From Amphritea opalescens (GTDB taxonomy: Bacteria; Pseudomonadota; Gammaproteobacteria; Pseudomonadales; Balneatricaceae), in assembly GCF_003957515.1 (NCBI RefSeq), contig NZ_RQXW01000001.1:62001-126000 (forward strand): DNA of 64,000 nucleotides, in the 5' to 3' direction. The translations under genes were made by a program, and so were the position numbers. Positions within the stretch are counted from its first letter, which is position 1. Every line of letters starts with the position of its first letter. The notes below the pieces were generated by a model. That model saw nothing but the letters and a program-made list of their open reading frames with translations, did not search any database and was not told the DNA's origin. This document shows positions 26,990 through 35,799 of the stretch, in pieces.

Positions 26990-27631
26990 ATGAAAAGCTT
27001 AAAAGAGCAAACAGAAGCAAAGATCGAAGCGGGACGGCAAGCGAATCCTGAATTTATGCAACGGGTCGATGAGATCATTGCGCAGGCAAAAGCTTTTCAG
27101 CAGGGAAACGGTGCGATCGATATTGGCGACAAAGCGCCTGAATTCTCGCTGCCGGATGCCGATGGTCAATCGGTCTCGTTAGCCGACTTACTCAAACATG
27201 GTCCGTTGATCGTGACTTTTTACCGGGGCAGCTGGTGCCCGTATTGTAACTTGCAGCTTAGAGCCTTGAGTGCTCGCTTAGATGAGATTCATGCCTTGGG
27301 GGCTCAGTTGGTTGCCATCAGTCCGCAGGTGCCGGATGGCTCAATGACAAAAGACGCCATCAGTGAAATGGATTTCAGTGTATTATCAGATCAAGATGCT
27401 CAAGTGGCTGCTGCGTTTGGTGTCGCTTGGGAAGTGCCTGAATTTATGGCTGAGCATATGCGAGTGGATCGCCAGCTTGATCTGGCCGACATTAATAACG
27501 GCAATGGTCACGTATTACCGATACCAGCCACCTTTATTATCGGCCGTGATGGCGTTGTCACCTGGCGTTATGTTGATGTGGATTACCGCACACGTTCAGA
27601 GCCCGATGATATTATTGCTGCCTTGAAATGA
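26990..27631 (+). CDS. peroxiredoxin-like (AhpC/TSA) protein
   Basis: 213 aa. A ~40-residue helical N-terminal extension precedes a thioredoxin-fold AhpC/TSA domain (~45-210). The active site reads FYRGSWCPYCNLQL near residue 80, a CxxC rather than the single peroxidatic cysteine of typical 2-Cys enzymes, as in the PRX-like2 / AhpC-like subgroup. GDKAPEFSLPDADG and the C-terminal IGRDGVVTWRYVDVDYRTRSEP are typical. Likely a cytosolic thiol peroxidase or disulfide reductase; the substrate is unknown. No OxyR-type gene is adjacent. The Shine-Dalgarno is weak. Confidence 0.85.
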   Translation: MKSLKEQTEAKIEAGRQANPEFMQRVDEIIAQAKAFQQGNGAIDIGDKAPEFSLPDADGQSVSLADLLKHGPLIVTFYRGSWCPYCNLQLRALSARLDEIHALGAQLVAISPQVPDGSMTKDAISEMDFSVLSDQDAQVAAAFGVAWEVPEFMAEHMRVDRQLDLADINNGNGHVLPIPATFIIGRDGVVTWRYVDVDYRTRSEPDDIIAALK

Positions 27632-27761
27632 TAATGATCATGTAAGGACAGTCTGTGGGTTAGGGTTGTCATCTCAGCAGCCCTCAGCGGTGATGTTAAC
27701 GGGCAATTTAGCATAACGACACTGGCCTTAAAGACCGATAGGAGTGAAATATTCGTCAATT

Positions 27762-28127
27762 ATGGCATTTGATCGAGGTTTAGAAGCAAGACTTTACGAG
27801 CATTTTAACAATCGTCACGATCTAGTGGTGAAAAGAATGTTCGGTGGTTTATGTTTTTTGCTTTCTGAACATATGTGCTGCGCCATCATAGGCGATAAGC
27901 TGATGGCGCGTATAGGGCCCGATCATTATGAGCGTTGCTTAGCTAAACCCTATGTCACCGACATGGATTTTACCGGCAAGCCTATTCGCAGCATGGTTTA
28001 TGTTCTTTCCGAGGGATTTGAGTCGGATGAAGACCTTATCTATTGGCTAAATCTCTGTACCGCATTCGTGGATTCTCTGCCGCCTAAAAAACCGAAGCGG
28101 CGTCACAAGAAAGAGTGTCAGGACTGA
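27762..28127 (+). CDS. TfoX N-terminal domain protein
   Basis: 121 aa forming a single TfoX_N domain (KRMFGGLCFLLSEHMCCAIIGDKLMARIGPDHYE and GKPIRSMVYVLSEGF are typical) plus a short Lys/Pro/Arg-rich tail. It lacks the TfoX_C domain found in the competence regulator TfoX, so a role in competence should not be assumed. I start at the ATG at 27762, which gives the family MAFDRGLEARL N-terminus. The frame opens at a GTG at 27744, but that codon overlaps the GGAG. The spacing from GGAG to the ATG is long (17 nt), so the start is not certain. Confidence 0.8.
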   Translation: MAFDRGLEARLYEHFNNRHDLVVKRMFGGLCFLLSEHMCCAIIGDKLMARIGPDHYERCLAKPYVTDMDFTGKPIRSMVYVLSEGFESDEDLIYWLNLCTAFVDSLPPKKPKRRHKKECQD

Positions 28128-28293
28128 GTCATCGTAACGCCGTTGCCAGCTCGGTAGCGGCTCTCTCAGTGGCTTAAGGCTTATTGGCTGACGCGTTGTT
28201 CCAACGTTGTTCTAGGATTCTTATTGTCTGCACATTTGTACGGCATGATCTACGCTGATTAAGCATAGATGCTGTTTGAAAAGGATATAACTG

Positions 28294-28464
28294 ATGAGTT
28301 TAAAGAACCGATTATTGATAGGTGTCATGGCCTTTAGTACGCTCACCTTAGCCGGCTGCTCTCATTTTCATGATCACGGGAACGCCCATAAAGACCATCA
28401 CAAAGTTGTTAGCGGCGAACAGGCTAAGCCTAAGGGCATAGATCTTTCTTTCTTTGTTTGCTAA
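28294..28464 (+). CDS. small His-rich lipoprotein, possibly frameshifted
   Basis: 56-residue frame starting at the ATG at 28294, with AAGGA placed 8 nt upstream. It encodes a short signal peptide ending in the lipobox LAGC (Cys22), then a histidine-rich segment (SHFHDHGNAHKDHHK) that could bind metal ions. The last residues (LSFFVC) look unlike the hydrophilic stretch before them. A second frame, open from 28434 and containing an ATG at 28467, continues with a Pro/Gly-rich hydrophilic sequence to 28592. One frameshift near 28434-28460, a C/T-rich slippery stretch, would join the two into a lipoprotein of about 100 aa. Too short for routine gene calling; I recognise no family. Confidence 0.6.
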   Translation: MSLKNRLLIGVMAFSTLTLAGCSHFHDHGNAHKDHHKVVSGEQAKPKGIDLSFFVC

Positions 28465-28961
28465 GGATGCCTTTACCTAAGCACCGGTCATCGTCGATTG
28501 TGAAACCGCAGAAGGTGCGACCTAGCGGCCCGGATGGTCATCCTGAAGGTCGTCCTGACGCCCCTCCAAGAGGAGATGAAACCCAGTCATAGTTTGCGCC
28601 GATAGGCCTCGAGAGTCAGGTTATAAATATCGGCTGTCTGCGGTAGGCTAATATCACAGAAGCACTTCGTCATTGGGTCGTACGAGGATTCACTATTGAG
28701 ACGGTCTCAGCGTTAGGCTGAGCAAGCAATTTGTCAAAAGGTAACGGCTAGCCTGATCGATAGGCTGGAAATCAACCAGAAAGGTATGCCCGTGAGAAGC
28801 CGGTTGCTTAGTGGGTCACTTAAGTAGTTGCTTAAACTTTAAATAGGTATTGCGCTTAAGGGGTACGGCTAAGGCTGTCGTGATTGGCAGATCGTTTTTG
28901 CCAAGGACGACAGGGGATGACTTAAAACTGCGTTGAAATGAAGATATTTAACTCAATGGTG
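28465..28961. other. ~500-bp region with no confident gene
   Basis: The first 130 bp may be the displaced 3' part of the small lipoprotein gene (frame 28434-28592). The rest contains only short frames broken by stops. One stretch (about 28735-28815) reads like a fragment of a DNA-binding protein, but it is too short to support. Confidence 0.35.
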
Positions 28962-29276
28962 TTATTCAAACACTACGCGTAATGGCTCGCCAAAATCATC
29001 ATAGATCACTTTTTTCCGCTGTCGAGTGCTCTTTGGCGGGCTACTTCTTTGCGTCCGCTCTGCTTTACGGGCATCTATTTGGGCGAGAACGCCGTTCAGC
29101 GGTGTGCGTTCTTGCCGCTGAGGGTTAAGAATAAAACCTGCGTTACGATAGGAGCCATTGATCAGACCTGTCGCGCCGGTTTCAACTTCCGCTACTTCAC
29201 CACCTTTTTTGAGAAAGGCCTGTGTTTGCAGCTGCAATTGTTTGCGCAGTTCGGATTTGGTTTGACGCTTGATCAT
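28962..29276 (-). CDS. conserved-looking hypothetical basic protein
   Basis: 104 aa, highly charged and probably cytosolic. The N-terminus is a Gln/Lys-rich helix (KSELRKQLQLQTQAFLKKGG), the middle has a glycine-containing VETGATGLINGSYRN segment, and a Lys/Arg/Ser-rich linker leads to a C-terminal YDDFGEPLRVVFE motif. I know no function. An excellent ribosome binding site (AGGAGG, 8 nt spacer) fixes the start at 29276, 12 codons inside the longest frame. The P-type ATPase gene upstream on the plus-strand map (ending 29374 on the same strand) is separate. Confidence 0.7.
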   Translation of the reverse strand: MIKRQTKSELRKQLQLQTQAFLKKGGEVAEVETGATGLINGSYRNAGFILNPQRQERTPLNGVLAQIDARKAERTQRSSPPKSTRQRKKVIYDDFGEPLRVVFE

Positions 29277-29373
29277 GTTCAATTCCTCCTGATGTGTATA
29301 ATAAACGATCAATTATGCCCTATTTGATGCTGTAATAGCAAAAGAGATACCTCAGTTTGGGTTGCTAAGTCGT

Positions 29374-32109
29374 TTATTCCGTTTTGCTGACCGAGTGAAG
29401 CAGCTTTTTCTCCAACTCCACGGCCAGAAACAGTATCAGGCCAACAACCAGTATTTTGCCCCAATCCGCGAGACTCAGTGCTTCGGTGTGAAAGAATAAC
29501 TGCATAATCGGCAGGTAGGTAAATAGCAGTTGGAACGCCATGACGATAGCGATCGCATAGAGCGCATAACGGTTACCTAGTAGCCCATCTCGGCTCAGTA
29601 CGGAGCGGGTGAGGTAGCGTGAATTCAATAGATAGAACACCTCCAATACCACCAAGGTATTGACCGCAATCGTCCGAGCTGTATCGATATCGGTGCCATT
29701 ACTGCGTTCCCAGAGGAATAGCCCAAAGGTGGCGCTGACCATCAGTAATGAGACAAAGATAATTCGCCAGATCATAAAGGGCGATAATATCGGGCTGCGG
29801 GTATTGCGCGGTGGTCGTAGCATCACGCCCGGTTCGGTTGATTCAAATGTGAGCGACAGGGCGAGTGTCACTGCGGTGATCATATTGACCCAAAGAATCT
29901 GGGCAGGGGTCACCGGCAGCATCGTACCGAAGGCAATGGCCGCGATCACGGTGAGTGCTTCACCGCCATTCGTGGGCAGGATAAACAGAATCGATTTTTT
30001 GATGTTATCGAAAACCGTACGACCCTCTTCAACGGCATAGGTGATAGAGGCGAAGTTATCATCCGCCAACACCATCTCAGATGCTTCTTTCGCCGCCTCG
30101 GTGCCTTTGATGCCCATCGCCGTGCCGACATCAGCCCGTTTTAAGGCGGGGGCATCGTTGACGCCGTCACCGGTCATGGCGACAACATGCTGACAAGCTT
30201 GTAACGCTTGAACAATGCGTAATTTGTGTTCAGGGCTCGAGCGGGCAAACACATCAACCTGTTCTACCCGCGCCTGAAGCTCACTATCGCTGAGCTGTTC
30301 GACTTCGTTGCCCGTCATCGCACGGGGGCTATCGGTAATACCCATCTGTCGAGCGATGGCAGAGGCGGTTGCAATGTGATCGCCCGTAATCATTTTGACT
30401 TGGATGCCGGCGCGGTGACATTCGGCGACGGCTTGAATCGCCTCCTCACGGGGAGGGTCAATAATGCCGACGAGGCCGAGCATGACTAACCCTTTGCTGA
30501 CATCATCAAAATGGAGAATACGATGGTTTTCATCAACCCTAAGCATCGCCAGTGCGAGCGTTCTTTGGCCTTGATTGGCGATCTGTTCCTGTTGTTGGCT
30601 CCAGTAGTCGCTATCTAGTTTTTCTTCATGGCCATGGCTCATCTGCCATTGGCAGCGGGGCAAAATAGCTTCGATGGCGCCTTTGATATAGATAACGCCA
30701 TTACCGTTATGATCATGGTGAAGGGTAGCCATAAAGCGATGCTCGGATTCGAAGGGAATCAGGTCATCACGGGGCATCTCTAACGGCAGTTCGGTCAGAT
30801 CAAGGCCCGATTTGGCGCCCAGGACTAAGAGTGCTCCCTCGGTAGGGTCTCCTTCGATGATCCACTCATCGTTTTTTTGACGTAACTGAGCTTCGTTACA
30901 GAGTATGCTGGCGCGACAGAGCTGTTGTAGCTCCGGTAGATTGCTGAGATTGAGGTCCTGATGGTTACAGGTGAAGGTGCCATGGGGATTGTACCCTGCG
31001 CCACTGATATCCGCGTTGCAGCAGGCCGAGACCACGGTGGTCACAGTCATCTCATTACGGGTAAGGGTGCCGGTTTTATCGGAGCAGATGACCGATACTG
31101 AGCCCAATGTCTCTACTGCGGGTAGGCGACGGATAATCGCATGACGGTTAGCCATCCGCTGTACCCCGATGGCCAAGGCAATAGTAATAACGGCGGGCAA
31201 GCCTTCTGGAATAGCGGCGACCGCAAGGCCAACCGCGGCGAGAAACATATCTTCCAGTGCGTAACCCCGAACCCAAGAACCAAACAGCATGGTTGCCAGC
31301 GCGATCAGTAGAATCGAGCCGGTTAACCAACGCGCAAAGCTATCTAATTGACGGGTGAGTGGGGTGGTGAGGGCGGAAACATCGGCTAGCAGGGTGCTAA
31401 TACGGCCAATCTCGGTCTGTGCCCCAGTGGCCACCACGGTACCGGTGCCTTGGCCATAAGTGACTAAGGTGCCAGAAAAGGCGATGTTCGTCCGGTCGCC
31501 AAGATCAGCATTAGCGGCGACCGGTTGAGTTTGTTTCAGTACCGGTACGGACTCGCCAGTGAGTAGGGCTTCCTCAATATTAAGCTCTTTGACCTTGTGT
31601 AGATGTAGGTCTGCCGGTACTCGATCACCGGACTGTATAAAGACAATATCACCGGGGACTAGCGCTTCGGCGGGCACTTCCTGTCGATGCCCATCGCGAA
31701 TCACCACCGCTTGTTGGGAAAGCATATTACGCACCGCGTCGATGGCTTTCTCGGCTTTACCCTCCTGAATGAAACCGACGAGGGAGTTAATGAGAACGAC
31801 GGCGATAATAACCCCAGAATCGATACTGTGGCCCAGCAACGCGGTGACGACAGCCGCAACCAGTAGTACATAGATCAGCACGTTATGAAATTGTGCCAGT
31901 AAGCGCATCAGGCCACTGCGACGCTTAGCCGGTGGGAGTTGGTTGGCACCATATTGCTGCTGACGTTGGGCGGCCTCTGCCCCGCTGAGTCCTTGAGGGG
32001 AGGTGTGTAAACGGTCGTTGACCTGCTGTGCGTCGTAGGTATGCCACACCGGTGTTTCGCTAGTTTCGCTAGCGCTCTGTAATGTCCGTTTTTGGCTGTG
32101 AGAATCCAT
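29374..32109 (-). CDS. type II cation-transporting P-type ATPase
   Basis: 911 aa. Order: N-terminal cation_ATPase_N (~20-95), E1-E2 domain with TGES (~190), TM4 PEGLPAVITIALAIGVQRM (~305), phosphorylation motif CSDKTGTLTRNE (~340), nucleotide domain with KGAIE, then MTGDGVNDAPALKRADVGTAMG (~620) and six C-terminal helices. It looks like the SERCA/PMR1-related class. TM4 keeps the ion-binding glutamate, but TM6 reads WVNMITAVTLAL where SERCA has the aspartate-containing NLVTDG, so Ca2+ specificity is doubtful; Na+, K+, Mg2+ or H+ are open. AGGTGG 5 nt before the ATG at 32109 sets the start. Confidence 0.92.
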   Translation of the reverse strand: MDSHSQKRTLQSASETSETPVWHTYDAQQVNDRLHTSPQGLSGAEAAQRQQQYGANQLPPAKRRSGLMRLLAQFHNVLIYVLLVAAVVTALLGHSIDSGVIIAVVLINSLVGFIQEGKAEKAIDAVRNMLSQQAVVIRDGHRQEVPAEALVPGDIVFIQSGDRVPADLHLHKVKELNIEEALLTGESVPVLKQTQPVAANADLGDRTNIAFSGTLVTYGQGTGTVVATGAQTEIGRISTLLADVSALTTPLTRQLDSFARWLTGSILLIALATMLFGSWVRGYALEDMFLAAVGLAVAAIPEGLPAVITIALAIGVQRMANRHAIIRRLPAVETLGSVSVICSDKTGTLTRNEMTVTTVVSACCNADISGAGYNPHGTFTCNHQDLNLSNLPELQQLCRASILCNEAQLRQKNDEWIIEGDPTEGALLVLGAKSGLDLTELPLEMPRDDLIPFESEHRFMATLHHDHNGNGVIYIKGAIEAILPRCQWQMSHGHEEKLDSDYWSQQQEQIANQGQRTLALAMLRVDENHRILHFDDVSKGLVMLGLVGIIDPPREEAIQAVAECHRAGIQVKMITGDHIATASAIARQMGITDSPRAMTGNEVEQLSDSELQARVEQVDVFARSSPEHKLRIVQALQACQHVVAMTGDGVNDAPALKRADVGTAMGIKGTEAAKEASEMVLADDNFASITYAVEEGRTVFDNIKKSILFILPTNGGEALTVIAAIAFGTMLPVTPAQILWVNMITAVTLALSLTFESTEPGVMLRPPRNTRSPILSPFMIWRIIFVSLLMVSATFGLFLWERSNGTDIDTARTIAVNTLVVLEVFYLLNSRYLTRSVLSRDGLLGNRYALYAIAIVMAFQLLFTYLPIMQLFFHTEALSLADWGKILVVGLILFLAVELEKKLLHSVSKTE

Positions 32110-32311
32110 GATATCCACCTTCGATTAAAGCATGGCATTAGCGTAGCAGAAACGGGGTGCAGGCTTAGGGATTCAGATCAAGATTTGGTGTTGAAACGTT
32201 TGGCGGTTTTTATGCCACCGAGGGCAGGCTTAAGGGTTATCTCTCAAGCCTGAGATGTTTAGCATATTGTTAAGTGATAGCGTGTAAGCAATAGTGTTCA
32301 GTAAATAGCGG

Positions 32312-32680
32312 TTAATCACCCGCATCAATCCAGTGAAGCGCCTGTAAGAACTGATTCTCGGTGAAATGCTTGGTTTCGCCTTTTATAAAGAGGGCGCCTA
32401 ATTTGAGTGCCCAATCGAGCCAAGCGCCGTCGCCAACAACCGCTAGGCGGATAAAATCACGGTTGTGTTGTAGGCCTAGTTTCGTATCTTCCCACATTGC
32501 ACCGACTTCTAAGCCTTTAAAATCGTGATCAAGGTAGATCAAACAGCGTACACCACCGTGGGTAGCAACTTTCTCCTCTAATAAAGGTAAAAATGTATCC
32601 TGATAGTCAGCCGTGGTGAGTTTTCCCGTGGCTTGAAGCACCATAATATCACCGGCGGTTTCTGGCAGAATATGAAGCAT
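32312..32680 (-). CDS. SpoIIAA-like (STAS-fold) protein
   Basis: 122 aa, matching the SpoIIAA-like family PF11964: a beta-alpha domain with GDIMVLQATGKLTTADYQDTFLPLLEE, the central VRCLIYLDHDFKGLEVGAMWEDTKLG and a C-terminal AVVGDGAWLDWALKLGALF. No phosphorylatable serine as in true anti-anti-sigma factors is evident at the usual place. The family is thought to bind lipids or act as a carrier, without firm evidence. Start at the ATG at 32680 with AGGA 8 nt upstream. Its promoter faces away from the NlpC/P60 gene. Confidence 0.8.
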   Translation of the reverse strand: MLHILPETAGDIMVLQATGKLTTADYQDTFLPLLEEKVATHGGVRCLIYLDHDFKGLEVGAMWEDTKLGLQHNRDFIRLAVVGDGAWLDWALKLGALFIKGETKHFTENQFLQALHWIDAGD

Positions 32681-32787
32681 TGTTGTTTCCTTTAGCGATA
32701 GAGAATAATAGGCTGTTGTGTAACGGTGTCGATACCGACGGCAAAACAGATTCATTTACGACAGTATAGCTGAGCGGGCAGGTTTTT

Positions 32788-33285
32788 ATGATGAAATATT
32801 GTATGGCGTTGTTATGCCTTTTGAGTTTAGGGGGCTGTGGTACACAGACCTATTATGATGACCCTATCATCACGGACGGGACAGCGCCGATGTTTGATGA
32901 AAGTGGTGAAGATATGGCGGTGAGGCAGCGATTACTGCAGCACTATCAGACCTGGCAAGGGGTGCCTTATCGGTTAGGGGGTACCACTAAGCAGGGGGTC
33001 GATTGCTCTAGCTTTACGCAGCAAGCTTTTCAACAACAGTTTGGTGTCCAGTTGCCGCGAACCACTGCCGATCAAGCGGCCGAGGGTATGCGGGTAGCGG
33101 GCCGGTCGTTACAGCCGGGAGATCTACTGTTTTATCGACCAGGCGCTAAAGGGCGGCACGTGGGTATCTATGTCGGTCGGGGCGAGTTTCTGCATGCCTC
33201 AACGAGCCGTGGCGTGATGATTTCTCGTGTCGATAATCCCTACTGGCGTCAGTACTTTTGGCAGGCTCGCCGGTTAGATTATTAA
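32788..33285 (+). CDS. NlpC/P60 family lipoprotein (cell-wall endopeptidase)
   Basis: 165 aa. The signal peptide carries the lipobox LGGC at residues 14-17, so the enzyme is lipid-anchored. The C40 peptidase domain (~45-160) has the catalytic cysteine in GVDCSSFTQQAF, the histidine in GRHVGIYVG and the third residue in EFLHASTSRGV. These enzymes, such as E. coli MepS/NlpC, cut peptide cross-links or stems in peptidoglycan. Size and anchor match the MepS/NlpC subgroup. It starts at the ATG at 32788 or the next codon and appears monocistronic. Confidence 0.92.
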   Translation: MMKYCMALLCLLSLGGCGTQTYYDDPIITDGTAPMFDESGEDMAVRQRLLQHYQTWQGVPYRLGGTTKQGVDCSSFTQQAFQQQFGVQLPRTTADQAAEGMRVAGRSLQPGDLLFYRPGAKGRHVGIYVGRGEFLHASTSRGVMISRVDNPYWRQYFWQARRLDY

Positions 33286-33410
33286 GCCGCTGAGATTAAG
33301 CTTACCTTTTATCGGGGAATTTGGTTTTAAAGGCATGGTTCTGATTGTTGCTGAGGTTCATTCTGGTATAGTGACACGCCTTTTATTGAACTTTAAATCA
33401 TCGAGTTACC

Positions 33411-33884
33411 ATGAGCTATTTGCCGGTTGAGCAATACAAAAGAGCCTGGATTTTCAGGCATAAAGACCTGCCCATCAGTGATGAGGATTTGGCACAGATT
33501 AAACCATTGACCGAAGCCCGTGCTGAACAGGTATGGACTCAGCAGATTAGCAACCGGTGCAACCATCCGAGCCTGTTTAATGCGGATGATTGGGCGAGTA
33601 AAGCGGACACTTGGCTAGAAACCGACCACTGGCAACAGCGGTGGGAATCCGAAGAAAATGCTTTGCCAGATATCCTCTCAGAACACCTACAGTGGGAAGA
33701 CGATACGGTTGTCTGGTTTTGTTACAGCAGCGAGCATGTGATTGAAACTTCTTGGGCGATCTTTCGTCAGCATTGGAAAAACTTTCTCTTCTTTGATGAT
33801 GGCCCGATATTAATTGGCCGTAAGCGTAAACAGGTCGTACAGTTTCATCAGACCGGTAACTACCGTATCGGTAATCGAAAGTAA
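33411..33884 (+). CDS. DUF2947 family protein
   Basis: 157 aa, soluble, rich in Trp (12 or so) and acidic residues. The start YLPVEQYKRAWIFRHKDLPISDEDLAQIKPL and the end FFDDGPILIGRKRKQVVQFHQTGNYRIG match what I remember of DUF2947, a family mainly of marine gammaproteobacteria. No function is known. There is no signal peptide. Single-gene unit between the NlpC/P60 and endonuclease genes. Confidence 0.7.
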   Translation: MSYLPVEQYKRAWIFRHKDLPISDEDLAQIKPLTEARAEQVWTQQISNRCNHPSLFNADDWASKADTWLETDHWQQRWESEENALPDILSEHLQWEDDTVVWFCYSSEHVIETSWAIFRQHWKNFLFFDDGPILIGRKRKQVVQFHQTGNYRIGNRK

Positions 33885-33983
33885 GCCGGTTATATATCTC
33901 CTATATTGCCTATCTTTTTTAAATCCTCGCTAAGGATAGTGAGTTTCAGGGATGGATTTCTGTTGTCGTGGTAAAGAATATTT

Positions 33984-34781
33984 ATGTCCCTGCGCGTTTG
34001 GGCTGCACTCGGTGTGTGGCTATTATCTACCTGTGTGGTTGCTGCATCAGGACCGTCTTTCAGTAAGTCAAAACGTCTTCTTGCAAAGATGTATCAGGAA
34101 CATCCGGTGAGTTTCTATTGCGGTTGTGATTATCAATCGGTGGGTAAAAAACTGGTGCCGGATTGGAATAGCTGTGGCTATACCCCCCGTAAGAATGCCA
34201 ATAGGGCCAGCCGTATCGAGTGGGAGCATGTCGTACCGGCGTGGGCATTTGGTCACCAACTACAGTGTTGGCAAGACGGTGGGCGTAAGGCCTGTAAAAG
34301 GGTCGAAGGTTTTAAGCGAATGGAGTCCGACCTGCATAACCTCGTACCGGCGATCGGCGAAGTGAATGGCGATCGTTCTAATTATAGTTTTGCCCAGCTT
34401 GAAGGTGAGCCTCGGGTATATGGTCGCTGTGATATGGAAGTGAACTTTAAAGGCCGCAAGGTAGAGCCCCCGCAAAACCGGCAGGGAGATATCGCCCGTA
34501 CCTATTTTTATATGCGTGATCAATACGGTCTAAGAATTAGTTCGAAACAGGAAAAGCTGTTTACCGTGTGGAATGCTAGGGATCCGGTTGATGGTTGGGA
34601 GATCAAGCGAAATAAGCTGATTACCGCTTTGCAGGGTAACAGCAACCCCTATATTACAGCGCCGCTTCAAGGGGATGGCGTCGCTAAAGTGGATGTTGAA
34701 GCGGGTAGCGCAATAGCACCTAAGGGCGCTGATGTCGCTTCTCTGTTGCAGCGTATTTTTATAAAACTTAACGAGTTGTAA
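33984..34781 (+). CDS. endonuclease I family secreted nuclease
   Basis: 265 aa. A signal peptide (residues 1-~21, ending VVAAS) directs it to the periplasm or outside. The endonuclease I (EndA/Dns/NucM) fold follows, with the catalytic region IEWEHVVPAWAFG near residue 80 and the metal-binding SDLHNLVPAIGEVNGDRSNY near residue 118. Several cysteines (FYCGCDY, CWQD, ACKR, GRCDME) would form disulfides. The family cuts DNA non-specifically. Residues ~230-265 form an extension beyond the usual ~230-aa enzyme. A role in using extracellular DNA as phosphate or nucleotide source is an inference. Confidence 0.92.
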   Translation: MSLRVWAALGVWLLSTCVVAASGPSFSKSKRLLAKMYQEHPVSFYCGCDYQSVGKKLVPDWNSCGYTPRKNANRASRIEWEHVVPAWAFGHQLQCWQDGGRKACKRVEGFKRMESDLHNLVPAIGEVNGDRSNYSFAQLEGEPRVYGRCDMEVNFKGRKVEPPQNRQGDIARTYFYMRDQYGLRISSKQEKLFTVWNARDPVDGWEIKRNKLITALQGNSNPYITAPLQGDGVAKVDVEAGSAIAPKGADVASLLQRIFIKLNEL

Positions 34782-34921
34782 CGCCGCGGATTCTGATGTG
34801 CGATTGAGTCTAATCTTGAACCGCTCAGGTGGCTTGAGTATCGAGACAGATGATCGCTTCAGGGCGCGGCCATAAATCTATTAACGGTCTTTAACCAGAG
34901 TGGCTTTTGCCGAGGTATCTG

Positions 34922-35734
34922 ATGATAAAACCATACTACCGTACCGTGTTCATCTATCTGCTATTGGCGTCTGTCTGGGTCTACTTTTCAGACGCGATAG
35001 TGGCCACTGTGTTTCATTCACCTGATGCTATTATTTTGGCGCAAAGCCTTAAAGGGTTCGCCTTTGTGGGCTGTACCTCACTCTTATTACTGCTGTTAGT
35101 GCGGGCAGATCTACGGCGTATTGGTCAGGTGAATCAGCAGCTACGAAAAAGCTATGATCAGACCCTGCAAGGCTGGGTACAGGTGATGGACGTTCGCCAT
35201 AAAGAAACCGGTGTGCATAGCTTACGGGTGACGCGAATGACGGTTAAACTCGCCAGTCTTATGGGTATCAGCGGCGATCAACTCACCTATATCGCTCGGG
35301 GCGCGATGATGCATGATGCCGGTAAGGTGGGTATTCCCGATTCGGTGTTGATTAAACCGGGCCCACTCAACGCCGATGAGCTAGCGGTGATGCAGCAGCA
35401 TCCAGTGATTGCTCGCGATTTGATGCAGGATATCGAGTTTCTTCAACCGTCCATCGATATTCCCTATAGCCATCATGAACGTTGGGATGGCAGTGGTTAC
35501 CCCGAAGGACTACAGGGGGAAGCTATCCCGTTGGCGGCTCGGCTGTTTGCGGTGATTGATGTGTATGATGCGCTACTCGAAGAGCGGGTGTACAAAAAAG
35601 GCTGGCCTGAGGACAAAGCGCTGAGTTATATCGATGAGCAATCGGGTATTTTATTTGATCCGCAGGTGGTTCAGTTGTTTTTAGCGAACCACCCCGAGAT
35701 TAAAAAAGCGGCGAATCATCCCTCTGTGTTTTAA
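34922..35734 (+). CDS. membrane HD-GYP domain protein (c-di-GMP phosphodiesterase)
   Basis: 270 aa. Two membrane helices (~6-25 and ~38-58), a short cytosolic linker and an HD-GYP domain (~85-260). All landmark residues are present: the first His (GVHSLRV), HD in MMHDAGKVGIPD, the later QQHPVIA and SHHERWDGSGYPEG, which contains the GYP, and DVYDAL. It should hydrolyse c-di-GMP to GMP or pGpG. There is no separate sensory domain. ATG 34922 with GAGG 6 nt upstream is preferred to a TTG at 34907. It converges with the large GGDEF-EAL gene; only 65 bp separate the two stops. Confidence 0.92.
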   Translation: MIKPYYRTVFIYLLLASVWVYFSDAIVATVFHSPDAIILAQSLKGFAFVGCTSLLLLLLVRADLRRIGQVNQQLRKSYDQTLQGWVQVMDVRHKETGVHSLRVTRMTVKLASLMGISGDQLTYIARGAMMHDAGKVGIPDSVLIKPGPLNADELAVMQQHPVIARDLMQDIEFLQPSIDIPYSHHERWDGSGYPEGLQGEAIPLAARLFAVIDVYDALLEERVYKKGWPEDKALSYIDEQSGILFDPQVVQLFLANHPEIKKAANHPSVF

Positions 35735-35799
35735 TGCCTTATTTCGGGCGCATCGCCGCAGTACTGTTTTTTTGTGGTTGTTTAATGATGTTTCATGAC

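Noticed and set aside
28735-28815. Stretch reading TASLIDRLE, reminiscent of MarR or LysR DNA-binding helices
   Set aside because: Too short, interrupted by stops upstream, and no matching remainder of such a gene is present.
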